From contig OY720344.1 of assembly GCA_963082975.1 (NCBI GenBank), positions 36,138,033 to 36,202,032 of the forward strand: a stretch of 64,000 nt of DNA, read 5' to 3'. The stretch is from Labia minor. Lineage: Eukaryota > Arthropoda > Insecta > Dermaptera > Spongiphoridae. How positions within the stretch are numbered: position 1 is the first letter of the stretch; each line of letters begins with the position of its first letter. Of the stretch, positions 25,001 through 40,000 are shown one piece after another. The position numbers and the translations under genes are program-made. The notes beneath the pieces are model-generated. The model saw nothing but the letters and a program-made list of their open reading frames with translations. It was not told where the DNA came from and searched no databases.

Positions 25001-28000
25001 ATGTATGTAACCAAGATTACGCAAAAACGGTTTAAGCTATAATGATGAAATTTGGGATACGGACATTATTCAAAATTCATAGTTTTCTATCAACTTTTGA
25101 GAAATGTAGCTCAACCGGAAGAGGGTCATTACCTACAACGTTTTGATTTCGTTTCTTCTAAAATGACCGTAAAAATAAAGATATATGTTTGATAATTTTT
25201 CACATGATTAATAATTGTATAAAACTGCTATATATAGAATTTCAGCTTGATTGAATCGCTGAAAATACCAGAATTAATTTTTTAACACTGCAAATCTCAC
25301 GCGCCAACACGTGACGTGGTGCTATCAACAAAGAGCCAAACATGGGCTGGTTTAATAAATATTATTTATTAATTTTAATTTATAATTTAATTAATTTAAT
25401 TTAATTTAAATTGATATATGTTATTTAATTCAATTCAAATTGCGAGATAGTCGAGTGGAGACACTCCAGATTTTTTTAAAAAAAGTTCGAATTTCATAAA
25501 TAAACAACCCTCAGTTATTGAATGAAATTTATTCACATTACATGATCGTCACATTAGCTTCCCTCTGAGTCCCTATTTATATTAGGTACTTAAAAATAAA
25601 TCGAATGGCATTAAAGTATTTAAGTATTTTGATAAAAAAAAATATATACCTACGTATATAAAAAAGAAAGGTTCTTAACGTTATTTTATACGACCTATAC
25701 CTATGTAAATTAATGTGATCATAATTTCATTTTTGCATGTTTATAGTTTGAATTAGAAATGATGTATCTAAATGCTTTTGGGGAAGATTATTTCGAAATA
25801 ATAATTGAAAGACTTTTTTTATGAGAAAGAGAAAGAAATGTTGCTATTTCAATTTTCATTTTCAGGCCTGTCCCAAGCACATCCAAAAGAAGATTGGAGA
25901 GGGTAGAATCCTTTTCCGTAATGGTTATTATATTGAATATTAATAAAATCGTGACTTAACATCGTTGTTCACATTATAAATACTAGTATTTTAGCATTCT
26001 ATAAAATAAAATCCAGAGTGCTGCGCCTATAACACAACTTTCACTTGCCATCCTATTTTTTCCACTAGACAATTTCCTCCTGTTATTAATTTTTATCAAA
26101 CTCATAGTTTAACCATCATTTATTACTTTTAACAATCTGAGTATTGTAATTATCTAAAATGAACAAAACAAAGAAAAGTATTTTAACAGAAACCATTTTT
26201 CAAACTTACAATTTAGGCTATTTAATTAATAGAATTATTATAATTAATAGAATATTTAAAAAAAGATTGAAATAGCTGGAATAATTGTAAATATATCTTA
26301 GATACTAAAAAAAAAGTATTTATATTTATCCAATTGGATTATCTTAAATTTATTGAATGGATAAATAGAATTATGGAGAAAGATCAAAAGTATTTCTATT
26401 TTCAACTTTTTGCATGTTTTTACATGAAATTATAGTCGTTTTAATTTGATCTTTTATGCCAAACAACCTCCCACCGCCACTGTGCACATCTATTTGCATC
26501 ACCAAGTCTGAATGTTATTACATATCGGGGAGTTTTTTTTCCATATTTATATAAGTTTATTGACTCATATTAAAATTCATGTGGAATTCCTGACACTCCA
26601 TTAAAAAAAATATAATATAAGGGCCTAAGAGCTTTTATTGCTTGATTCAAACAAAACAAATAATAATAATAGTAATAAAGTTACATTGTGGCATTAAACT
26701 TTTAATATTACTATTAATAATAAAATATATATATTATATAAAAAATAATAGGTTAAAGGAGTAATATTTCAAAAATAAAATTTCAATTGTCACAGGTTTT
26801 TATAAGTTTTAGATTATTAAATATAGTATTTAGAGTTTTAAACTTATATAATTTGTTCATGCTTATTAACATTGTAAAATTGAATTCATATTATTTATCA
26901 AAGATTTATTTAAAATCAAATAAAAAAATCACTTAATCAATTAAGTGTGTCTTACTATCAAACGTCATTTCAACGCGTCACTTTAATTCAATTAAACTGG
27001 GATTTAATTCAATTGAAGTCGATCTGACTAGGATGAACTTTTTATAGAGACGTTCTACGAAATTGCTTAGATAATACTAGCCAGTAGCCCATTTACAGCC
27101 ATCAAATGATTTATATGAATGATTTTATTATTGATGAATCAGCTTAGAGTATATTTTACATTCAATTATTTTAATTAAAATAATAATAAATACTTTCAAG
27201 GATTTCTCATTATATTTTTATATAGATTTTTAGTTTGATAATAAGAAAAAAAAGAAACCAATTCACTAACTTCCTTTAGTGATTAAATTTTAGACTGGTA
27301 AATTTGAAATATATTAATATAACAATTTCCATTGAATGGGAATGTGAATATTCATTTGAATTTTTATTATTATGATGATTATTATTATTGGAAGTTTTGA
27401 AAAATAAATATTCTCTTTCTAAAGAGGAAGAAAATTAATTTTTAATCGTGCGCCATTTGTCCCAGCTGGGATTAGAAATAATCATCATGAAGAAAATTAA
27501 TAAAAAAAATAATTATTTATTTTTCATTATCCATAAAAATTTCAATTATTATTCTAGTCTCTTAAGAAATTGAATAAATTATTATTATGATTTTATATCT
27601 AAAAGATTATTAGAAAATTTTTATTTAAATAAATAATTAATAATATTTTGTTTCCTTTTTTCACAAAAATGTAAACAATAAAATGTAAATTCAAATTTTT
27701 TAATGTTAACGTGCATATAAAATATTATTGAATATACATTTTTTTAATATCTTAGATCTGTATTATAGTAAAATAATAAACTAAATAAATTATGAGAAAT
27801 TCAACTGTTTTTTAGAACAATCTGTATTACTACAATACTAATAAACGAATTTACAAAAACAGAAATCTAATTAAAAATATACTTATAATTTGATATAATG
27901 AGAAATATATAGAATATGAAGAGTAAAATTTTAAAAGAAAAGATTAATATTTATACTAAATTTGTTTATACTTGATTAATAAATCTATCTATATTAAGAG

Positions 28001-31000
28001 AATTTTTGAAATTTTCTTTTCAAAATTGAAAATAATTTAATATAAAATTAATATAAAAAACATCAAAGGATTTATAAAGAAAATATTATAATGATTTTTT
28101 TTTTCAATTATATCAAGAATATTTTTTTTAATTTTAATAATTTTTTTTTATTAAAGGAAAATAATAAAAATCCATCTATCTCTTAACTAATTGCATTTAT
28201 AGAATAACAAAAATCGTTTAATCAATTTGAAAAAATATTAAAATAAAAATAATTTCATATAATGAATATCCTCTTGCAATTTTAACCTTCTAAATATTAA
28301 TATTAATAATAATAATAATAATAATAATAGGAACTCGATGCTTGTTGAATCAAGAGCTGAAATCTTTTGTGCCTTGTCACCGGCTTAAAGGTTTAAGAGA
28401 CTCCCAGGGTATCACAGGTGAAGGGCAAAGGGGCGGTGAGCCTGAAGAAAGACACGAGATTCTTTTTTATTGCACCCCTTGTTGACGCGCTATAGAGGAG
28501 GTGGGGGAGTGGGAAGGGGGGATAAGCGTCCGACTAGCATTCCACAAATCGAAATTTTGTATTGAACGAAAAGCTGCCTATTGCTCTGATCAAGTCAAGC
28601 GAGCCAGGTTTGTGCCTTCAATCTAAGAGCTTTGCGTCTTCTCTAGAGATGAGCATCCGCTCAACAAAAAAATTACTCTTTTTTTTAAAATGATAAAAAA
28701 CATCCCAATTCAGCAAATCTTTGAATTTCATCTTTTCTTCTTCTAACTACCTCGTTGTTAAACTTTGCACGTGTCAAAATAATAGTCCGTAAATTATTCA
28801 TTTATTTTAAATTTTTCTATAACTAAACAAATTTAAAAAATCTCGAGTGTCTAATGTAACGATCATGTAATGTGAATAAATTTCATTCAATAACTGAGGG
28901 TTGTTTATTTATGAAATTCGAACTTTTTTTAAAAAAATCTGGAGTGTCTCCACTCGACTATCTTGCAGTTTGAATTGAATTAAATAACATATATTATATT
29001 TAAATTATAATTAATTAATTAAATTATAAATTAAAATTAATAAATACTATTTATTAAACCAGCGCGTGTTTGGCGCGTGATTTATAGTGTTGAAATATAA
29101 ATTCCCGTACTTTCATGGATTCAATCAAGCTGAAATTCTATATATAGCAGTTTTATACAATTTTTAATCATGTGAAAAACTATCGAACATATATCTATTA
29201 TATAACATATATTTTTACGGTCACTTTAGAGTAGAGGAAAAAAATCAAAACGTGGTAGTTAATGACCCTCTTCCGATTGAGCTAATTTTTTCAAAAGTTG
29301 ATAAAAAACTACAAATATTGACCGTGTACCAAATTTCATTTCTAGCTCAAGTTGTTTTTGTGTAAATCTTGTCTACACACAACACAGACATTTTTCTCAA
29401 ACTAAGAGTGAAAATGAGTCAAGGGCCTTCAAAACGTGAAAAAACAGCAATACTATCTCTGGCTGTTTTATTAGTTCTAGGGATCTAAGTTCATATTAAT
29501 CAGATTTTGATATTGATATCAGATATTGATTTATTTTTATTTCATTCTTTCATTAATTTTTAAATTAGAATTAGGAGATTAATTTAAATTAGATTTTATT
29601 TTAAATTTATGTGAACTTGCTGAGGTTTAAACCTTCAACTTCATATTTTGTAGTTGAGTATTTTAACTATGCTTTTAATTATTTTAAATTAAAATTAAAA
29701 AAAAAAAACAGTTGTATATATTTCAATATTTTATTTCATGTATTTTTAAAAGTTTTTTAAAATCTGATCTGAAATATAAACTTATATTGAATATATGTAG
29801 TAATGAATATGAGGACAGGTCAATAAGTCCTTTTTGAATGAAACAGAGGTTTTTTGATAAAAAAATATTTTATTTTTCAACATAGTCTTCTTTGACATCT
29901 ATACACTTCGTCCAACGTTTCTCCAATTTTTTTATCACTTCCAAAAAATAAGATTTGTCGACGTCATCAAAATAGATTTGTTTGTGAGATGATTTCACCG
30001 TTGTAGTCCAAACTCTTTCCGCCGAGTCATTTCTTCAGGTTTGAAAACAAGAAATCGTCACTCTGGGCAAAATCTGGAGAATATGGGACTGATGAGGGAG
30101 CAATTCGTATCACAATTCAGGGATTTTCAAGAAAATTCACTTTTTTACCGACCGACGATAGTAAGGGAGGTATTGTTTTCACACCAAATTTCAGATGTGG
30201 AGATTTTTGCATATCTCCACGAATCATGCATTTTCTTAACAGAAAAAAGTATTTTTAGCATGTCTGTCCGTAGAGTGTGTGTACAGCTTGAACGGCTAAA
30301 TGGATTTTGATGAAATTTGGAATATTTACTTAATGCATCAGTATGATGAATTGATCAACTTTTGGTGTATATCCTGAATCCAGAAGTAGTAGTATTACCG
30401 ATCGACGATAGGAAGGGAAGGATTATTTTCACACCAAATTTCACATGAGGAGATTTTTTACATATCTCCATGAATCACGAATGCACTTTGTATTGGTTTC
30501 ATCCTCGGGAAAAATAATCTTCATTAGTTTCTTTTAATTCTAAATTATATGACGTCACCCAGCCCTCCATGGCATCACAGCCAGCTCCTACTTATAAATA
30601 AAATAAAATTAAAAATATTTATGTTATATCCACATCTGTTTTTTATTGCATTAATAGATACATGTAAATTATTTGAAATTGTTTCTGTAGCTGGAAATTA
30701 ATTTATTTCAATCCGTCGGTCGGTTCTGAGCCTGGCCACAGGTCAACTTATTCCATTTTCTTCTTAAATCTGCTATTAATGGATATCAACCAAAACTAAA
30801 AGACCCACCTGGTTCAAATTTCGACAGGAGCCAGCTGATAGTTACCTGTTTCCATTTCATTTAAGAGACAGGAAATTCAAAAAGTCAGCGAGTTTAATAA
30901 TAAGTTTAATTATAATGGAATAAACGATTTATTTAATTTTCTATCATAATATTTACATATTGTTAAAATATATTATATTACCTCTATATAATCTATAAAT

Positions 31001-34000
31001 AATATTGTTAAAATAGCATAAGGAAAAATTGGCTACAATTATTGTTTTATTTTCTAAATGATTTATTGAATGAGATTTTAGTTACATCCTCTATTAACGT
31101 TATTAATAATAATATAAATATTTGAAACATACTAGATGAGGAGTTATCGTATTTATGTCAGTAGAATCATTAATATTAATTTAAATAAAGTTATGTGAGA
31201 TGTTATTACCGGAAAGGAAATAGTTTTTTTATCAATAAAATTAATAATTAATAAAACAATGTAAATAAAAAAAAATTTACTTTTAAATAGTATCATTGAA
31301 TTTTTTTTATATATTTGTAAATACACACAATAGGTAATTTTTCAAAGCACTTATTAATATCATTTCTTAAACGTGCAAGATGTGGAATTGGATTACCTGA
31401 GTTTCTCTAAGCTTGGAGAGCTCGGGGCTGAGGTAATAGGAGATGCCCTTTAAGGCGCCGGGCAACATGAGACCTCGAACAAGAAGTATGGAGAGTACCA
31501 CGTAGGGCATGGTGGCCGTTGCCCATACCACCTTACCTATAATATACAATCATTTATACTCATTAGAGTAATTCGTATGAGCATTATTTCAATTACAACA
31601 TCTAACGATTAAGAATAGAACCAAAAATTATATTATTACTATAATTAATAATATAAATGCAAATGTATTTATTAGATTATAAAATTTACAAAAAATAAGT
31701 TGAATTTTATAAAGAAAATTTTTGTCTCATTCACACAAATAATTATAATTAATTGCTTAAAAACATATTTAATAATTCAAAATATTCTAAAAATAGAAAA
31801 TTGGTGTTCAAAGTTTTGTTTTTTAAATTTAACAAAAACGTCAAAGAAAAGAAAAATTCCAAGAGTAAATTCGTATTCAACGTGATGCTGTCAGAGAAAA
31901 AATTAAATATTATAAAATTTAAACGTTGATGCAATTCTAGTTTTTATAATTTCTAGAGAAACACATGCACACACTATTTCAAATTTGAATCGAAAACAAT
32001 TTATATATATATGTACAAAAATCACCTGAAGATTTGACACCTTTGAAGAGGGACAAGTACAGCATGCTGTAGACAATTAGCAGACAGATGACCAATTGCC
32101 ATTTTGGGTAGCCCATTGCGTGTAATCCTTCTGACCATTGCATTTCTAAAACTCCTCGACTAATCAAAAAGATAACACCATTTATTAAAAATTGTATTCA
32201 GATGTAAATTTTTTCTTGAATTTTGGCACGTAAAATTACAAAAAAGAAGAATTCAAAAAAGGATTTTTTTTTTTAATTTTCAATGAGAAATGAACATTTT
32301 CATACTTTTTTCCTTCGATATGTATAAGTATATGTAAGAAATAAATATAATAAATAATTATAATTATGAAACTACATCTCTCGCTCTCGAGAGTTTTAAT
32401 AATTTTTTCTTTAACAATGATATGATAAGAATTAATGAAAGTGTATCAATTAATTCATTTGAATTTATCAATCAATTTCAAGATAATTACTCACTGAAAA
32501 TATTCGCTGGCTGGGGAATGAGCGACACTACTTGTTGTAGAATCCTCTCTTTGAAGGTTTGAGAATGATAAGGATTCGTTGGAAAAAGTGGGAATCTGCG
32601 TTGCTGACTCGGTCATGTTTCTCTCCCAACATTTATCACTATTCCAGGGGTTGTTGCAGTGAAGCCAGGGGAGTTCACTTTGTCCACTCGCAACGAGAAA
32701 ATAAAGGGCCCAGCCGATAATAACGTTGTAATAAAAAGAAACGTAGAAAGCAACCAATACTGCACAAAAACCAACACCTGAAAAACATAATGAATAGATT
32801 TATTAAAAAATAAAAATGATAAAAATTTTCATTTCACATATTTATTAATCATTCTTTTTTACTATCTCATAAGAGATAGTATTGCGATCACGAAAATTTT
32901 CGATGTTGAGATTTTGATGTTTTTATACGTTTTGAAGGTTCCTGAATCATTTTCACTAAGGTTGAGAAAAATGTCTGTGTGTGTGTATGTGTGTGTGTAT
33001 GTATGTAACCAAGATTACGCAAAAACGGTTTGAGCTAGAATGATGAAATTTGGTACATGGGCATTAATCAAAATTCATAGTTTTCTATCAACTTTTGAGA
33101 AATGTAGCTCAACCGGAAGAGGGTCATTACTTACAACGTTTTGATTTATTTTCCTCTAAAGTGACCGTAAAAATAAAGATATATGTTTGATAATTGTTCA
33201 CATGATTAATAATTGTATAAAACTGCTATATATAGAATTTCAGCTTGATTGATTCGCTGAAATTACCAGAATTAATTTTTTAACACTGCAAATCTCACGC
33301 GCCAACACGTGACGTGGTGCCATCAACAAAAAGCCAAACATGCGCTGGTTTAATATTTATTATTTATAATTTATAATTAATTAAATTTAATTTAAATATA
33401 ATATATTATGTTATTTAATCCTATTCAAATTGCGAGATAGTCGAGTGGAGACACTCCAGCTAATTTAATTTTGCATAAAGCATAAACGATATTATGGTGA
33501 TCAATTCACATTGACCAATCACTATATTTATATTTGCAATTACAATTTAAAAATCAAAATTAAAAAAAATCCAAAATTTAATTTTCGAAAATTGAATTAT
33601 CTATGTGATATCGACTAATAATACATATAATCAAATAAGTTAATCCATTTAAAAATTAATCCTTGTCAAAAGAGTGACCAATTATTGTAGTCACGTACGT
33701 ATTTTGATCGAAAGTTTATTAATTAAATATTAAAAGCATTTTAACCAATTTACATTTCACAATGAAAATAACGAGAAAGTGGTGTCATAAAATAATATCT
33801 TTAATCACATTCATTAAAAAATTAATTAATTTATGAACTACAATGCAATCTAGTTAAAAGGAATTCAATGACAACATCAAAGCAAAAATCCCACCATCTT
33901 CTTTCGTCATCTTATTCTGAGAATATATACATATCATAATTTAATGATATAAATATATTATAAGAATAAAATTAGAAGAGAAGACATTTTTATATTTGAT

Positions 34001-37000
34001 CTATGAAGATAAAAATCTCCAGGTTCAAATACTTGGAATTTTTGAGTCTCCTTGTCTTCTAAAAATTCCCATTTACAAAAGTTTCTCATCCCAACCATTC
34101 ATATTTATTCATATAATTCAATTACAAATCAATTTAATAAAAAAAAAACTATTTACAATTATTTTTTTAATATAAATATTAAAATAAATAATCTTTAATG
34201 TATATTACGTACTTATATTAAAAACCTAAAAGTATAATAATATAATATTAAATAGTTATTGATCAAATATCATTAATTTAAATTAGCTATACTTTAAACT
34301 CTCAAGAGAAATTAATCTGTTTTAGTATTGCAACTTTATCATGAATTTCATAATGAATGGATTTATTAAAGTTTTAATATTTAGTCATTTTAAGATTTAT
34401 CTCTTTGAATATAAAATATTAATTTTATATTAAAAAAAAATTCTAGAAGCTGTATACATCTATTAATTATAAATAATAAAATATTCTCTTAAAAAGATAT
34501 TAAAAAAAAACAATTCTGAATGATTTCGAAAAGTTGTAAGTTATTGAACAGAATAAACTGTTATGTGAGATTAATTGGATAAAAAGTAAATGAACAAAAT
34601 AATTTATTTCCACCCACACAGTTCACCCTTTCAAGTTGAACCCTTCTCCCCCACTTCTTCCCCCATCTTCCACAGTTGCATTTGATCTCAATTCTATGAA
34701 GCAACAGGTTTTCAATTTGTTAACACGTCCTCCTCTCTCTTTCCCTATCTCCTTTTTCTCAACTAAAGTAATAAATACACAAAATTATATACTCATCAAA
34801 TAAAACATAAACATTACTATATCATTAGTATCTGGAACACCGAGCTATCTCTCGACCCTTTAACAAATTTATATATTATAATTTTTTGAATTATTTATCA
34901 CAATTATTAAATGAGTTTTCTAAATATGACACATCAAAAATTTGTTTCCTAAAATGGTACAAATTAAAATAACTTGATTTCCATTTCAAGATGAAAAAAA
35001 TATTCAAATTTACTTGAGAAAATATTTAATCTTATATATAACAATATATAAGTTACATCCTCCACCTGGATGGCTCAGTTTCGGATAGGATTGAAAGGAG
35101 GAATGTATTGATGTTAAATGTTTGTTATCAAATTTATTTTATCTAAGGGTTGGGACACAGGAAACAAAGTTTTAAAAAGGACAGTACAAAATTATCATTT
35201 ATAATTTTCTTTATTTGCATGAATTATACCATTGACATAATTTGTATTATAATTATTTGCAATAAAGTATTTGTAGAAGCAAATATAAGAATGGGGGATT
35301 GGGGAGTTGTTCGTTTTGATGTCTGGCTACACTAACATGTCGACCCGCTTTGGGAGGTTGATAGACTTAACCACAATGGTCTATCAGGAGGAGTGTGAAC
35401 TCTGGTAGGCGGCTATTACCAGTGTATCGCGATTACGATACCTATTCACCTCTAGACGAGGAATTTCACCTCGGAGCCACCAGACACTAATAGCACAGAC
35501 ACGAACCGGGGTTAGAAGAGATTATGCGCCGATGAGATTGAGAGCGAGCCGTTTGTTGGTTTAACGACTAATTCTTGATATTAGCCGGAGTTGAGGGTCA
35601 ATTTGATGTTGATGAAACCGTGATCAAAGTGACGTGGACACGGCGTCGATGACACTTCAACTGACTCGAGTTGCGTGAGCCGTCGATATTTAAAGGGGTC
35701 TCAAGCATTAGTATTAGTAATGCGTTTAGCCATGTGTGGGAAAGTGTGTGAGAAAATATCTGACTTCGCATGGACCAGATGGCCTCATAGGAATGTCTAG
35801 GTTATCTCGCGTGGGGGGAATTTGTTTATCTTATCAAACTTTGCTTAATGGGCTAAGGGTCCAGATGGCTTGGGTGGCTAGCGAGGATACCCTGGGAATG
35901 TTTAGACGATCCAGTGTTGGGGTATCTTTGGAATCTATTCGAGATGTTGATAATTTAATCTTATCTTATCTCGACTCGTTGCAGGCGCGCAAGCAAGCTC
36001 ATGGGAAGGTTTCTGTTTTATGTCATGGGATGACATAACTCCTCCCTTCTCAGAATGGAATTTCGGGGCTAGGGGGGGTTTCATTGCTTTCTACATACAC
36101 TCTTTACATTTTGTTACTCCTTACATTCTCGTTACACTCTTACATATTCTTCAACCTTTACGCTTTCTTTAACTATTACATTTTCATTAATTTTCACTTC
36201 AACTTTTAACATTTTCACTCTTTCTTTAACTTTTTCACATATTAATTAACTTATAACTTTTCTTTAACCTTTTTCACATTTTCATTAACTTATAACTTTT
36301 CTTTCACATTTTAATTAACTTATAACTTTTCTTTAACCTTTTCACATTTTAATTAATTTTATTAATTTTATTAATTTTATTAAGTTCTTTTCTCTCTATT
36401 TCAATTCAATTTATATTATTTACCTTTAATTTGTACGTTTCATTAATTATTAAATTTTTTCATATTATTATTATTGGAAATTAACAATGGTATTTCCTTG
36501 TTATTTTTGTTACAATATTTTTATTATTAATTTTACAATTATCATTCTTAATTTTATATATTCCTTTTTTTTTTGTATTAGTTTAAATTGTTGCAGGATA
36601 ATAGGATTTTATTATTGTCGTTTACATTTGACATTACAATTTCTGAATTTGGAATTATTAAGTAATTTATACAATTGACAATTTTCAAGTTTGTGATTTT
36701 GAATTAACATTTTAATATAATTAGAAATATGTTCATATTTTAATTTACAATATAATGTTTCATGTAGCTAGAACCATGTATCAATTTTTTTGTTACCTTA
36801 TTATCTGAAATAGCTAAATTTTGAAATGTTTCATTTATAATATAGTTTTTATTATTTATTAAAATTGTCAATGGTGTGAATTGATAAATGTTTCTATTTG
36901 TTTGTTTATAATAATTTCTAAAATGATATTGATATAATTATTATGTAGTTTACAAAGTGTTTTCACAAATAAGTAAGTTTGCTAGAAATCATTGAATTTA

Positions 37001-40000
37001 ATTGTAAATTAATTTGTTTCAATTATTAATTGATTAGTTCTTTTATGACTAAGCAAGTTGTCGATTTTGTCATTTTGAATTTTCATGTTGTGATTTAAAG
37101 ATTGAAATATGATAAGTGTTCATTATAAAGGGGTTATATTTTTTTATTATATTTTTTTTTATTTATTGTTTTGTTTTCTTTTTGGTCTTTTAATATTTGA
37201 AATGTGGATTTTCTCGCCAGTTTGTGTGTTTTTAGGGATAATTTTAGCTGTTTTTAATTTTTTGTTTGTTTCTTTAAGTGTTTCGATTTTGAATTTATTT
37301 TTAGTTTTCTGACATTTTTGTTTATCTTTAACATGAATTTTTTCTGGTAGTTCGGGGAGTTCTTCTCTGTTTAAATTTAATTTTGAAATTGTTTTTTCTT
37401 TATTTTTATTAATTTGTTGTCTTACTTGGTCAAAAATAAATTTAGTTTTCTCTTTGTGATTTTGATTATAATTTGAAATTACTTGATGAGTAATATCTAC
37501 ATTTTGCAAATTGTCGGTATCTAAATGTCCTGATAAAATTTCAAATGGGGTAAATTTTGTTGTTGAATGAATTGTGTTATTATACGCTATTAAACTATAT
37601 TTTACTTTAGTTGAAATAGGTTCTGATTTAAATTCGTCGCGATTGTTGTTGCAGGCGCGCAAGCAAGCTCATGGGAAGGTTTCTGTTTTATGTCATGGGA
37701 TGACATAACTTATATATATGTGTTGTTATCAGTTGCGTAACTAGGGGGGGGCAGGGGGGGACATATGTCCTCGGACGACAAATTTAGGGGGCGCAAAATT
37801 AGGGAAGCCAATTTGGAACAAAAGAAGAATTAATATTTAAAGTTAAACTGTATTTTGTGTAAGTCAATAAATATTATTTATACGCTTATTAAAATCATAT
37901 AAATCTGTTTCGTTATTCGTCATTAATATTCTTTAAAAAAAATTAAATTAAATATATATATATATATATATATAAGAAAGGGGGCGCTAATTTCTCAGTT
38001 GCCCCCAGGCGCAAGAACCTCACGGTACGCCACTGGTTGTTATACTTAGATATGGATTCAGTTTAATATTTTCAAAGTAGGAATAGCTTATACTGTTTCG
38101 ATCAAGGATTACTATTGCTAATAATATATAAATTCTGAAATTATATTGCCATATATATACTCTTTTACTACAAAATAAAATAATATATATAATATAAATT
38201 ATTCAATTATTATTTAAGTTTAATAATGTATTAATGAGACAATTTATCATTTTTATTTTGATATCGCTTGAATGACAAAATATTTATTAAATTAAAAAAT
38301 TATTAATACAAAAATTAATTAAAAAAAGAATGTCGGGAGCAATCGCCCTATTCATTTGAGAAATATATAATTTTTTCTTTTTATTTATAATAATAAAATA
38401 TCATTTATATTATTTTTATTATTTATAATTACTTCTAAAACTTTCATTTTATAATTAATATAATATAATATAATTTAATATTAATAGATTCAATTTATTC
38501 AATAATTTATTTGAAATAAGATATTCTTAAATAATCATATTAAATGATCATATCAATTAAAAGAAAAATATTGTTTTTAAAATATAACAAATAATATGTT
38601 GTCATGTTTCAAGATCAAAAAGACAGAAAGATAATATGTACAATGTTTGACTAATAAGATAAATTTTAGATTAATATATAAATTTTAAACTACCAAGCCG
38701 TATTCTTCAAAGAAAAAATCAATCAATTTGTAACTTCTAAACCCCAGAAATCTTTTAGTATAAAATATTTTATAAGAATTTATTAAAAATCTCTTGATGT
38801 TCATTCAATGTATTTTTAAATAGAATTTTTTTCCTATGAAGTATAATGTTGCTTAATGAATTTTTTTTTTAAGGGTAATGATAAATATAATTCGTAATTT
38901 AATTCTAAAATATTAATGAAATAAATATTTTTAAATTTATTTCGAAATTATATTATATTAAAAACTAACTTAAACTTTTTAAAATATTTTAAATATTAAT
39001 ACAATATTTATTCAAAATTTCAATATGGCTGATGTCCTTGTTGACGTCATTTAAAATTACTATTATTTTAATAAGAAAAAGCCAACAAAGCTAATTTTTC
39101 AGAAGGCTGAACAAAAAGATCGATTTATCTTTATAATAATTATCTATTGTGTGAATTTTAAAAAAATCCTTGGCAGGATAAAATTTTCTTAAAATATACA
39201 TATGTAGGGAATTTCGTTGTCTAGGGGTTGTTTAGCAAAAAATATCTGTTTTGTTTAAATGGTTGCAAAAATATCGTTTTATTGAATAAAGATGAACAAG
39301 ATAAAAATAGTGTAAAAATAAATGAAATTGTAACTTCTTCGTTTCTTGAATACTTCTGGCGATGTACAAAAGACTGAATAAACTCTTAACTGTAAACTGT
39401 CTATAAAACTGAAAACTTAAACTGAAATCTGACTATATACTAAACTCGAATCGTGCCGGTGTCCTTTTTAAAAGGAAGTCCAAACAGCTGGAACTCGGTT
39501 GCTATTGGTCGGTGGCGTGGAGTGGGAGAAGGCGGCGACGGCGTCTGGGGCGCTCGCTGCTTGGAGCGGCGTTGAGAGGAAGCAACAACTCCGATGATAT
39601 TGTGGTTGAGAATGGCCGACATTGAGGCAGTAAGATGCGCCAGGCGTTTTCCGAATTCGTCGGTCTGTCGCTCGAGTTGCTTTGGGCTTTTTGATGAGCC
39701 AAAAAGCTCCATTCCCACACATATATATATATATATATATATATACAATTTTTGCTAGTTTAATAAGACATCATAGAATATATATATATATTTTAAATTT
39801 AATCATTTAATAAACGAAAACAACATCTAACAAAGTAAAAAAAATATTACATATTATTATATAATCTAAGCTCACCTTTAAAGAGAGGACAGATTCGCCA
39901 AACACTAACAGGACCTAGTCTGTTATATTGGCCCAAAATGAGTTCCATGTAGAAAAGTGGAACAGCGCCGAGGACGAGCATCAAAGTGTAGGGAATCAGG

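Noticed and set aside
24817-25042. Two opposing ORFs containing VCVCMCVC / IHTHIHTHT repeats
   Set aside because: They read through the TG microsatellite of a HINE copy.
30041-30310. 89-codon + strand ORF
   Set aside because: It spans the junction of a mariner remnant and a Helentron-like insert, so it is a chance fusion of repeat sequences.
35736-36038. 100-codon + strand ORF
   Set aside because: It lies inside the LTR of the gypsy-like element on the opposite strand.
39440-39748. Three overlapping - strand ORFs of 72-102 codons
   Set aside because: They fall within the U3 part of the solo LTR. The higher G+C there explains the open frames.
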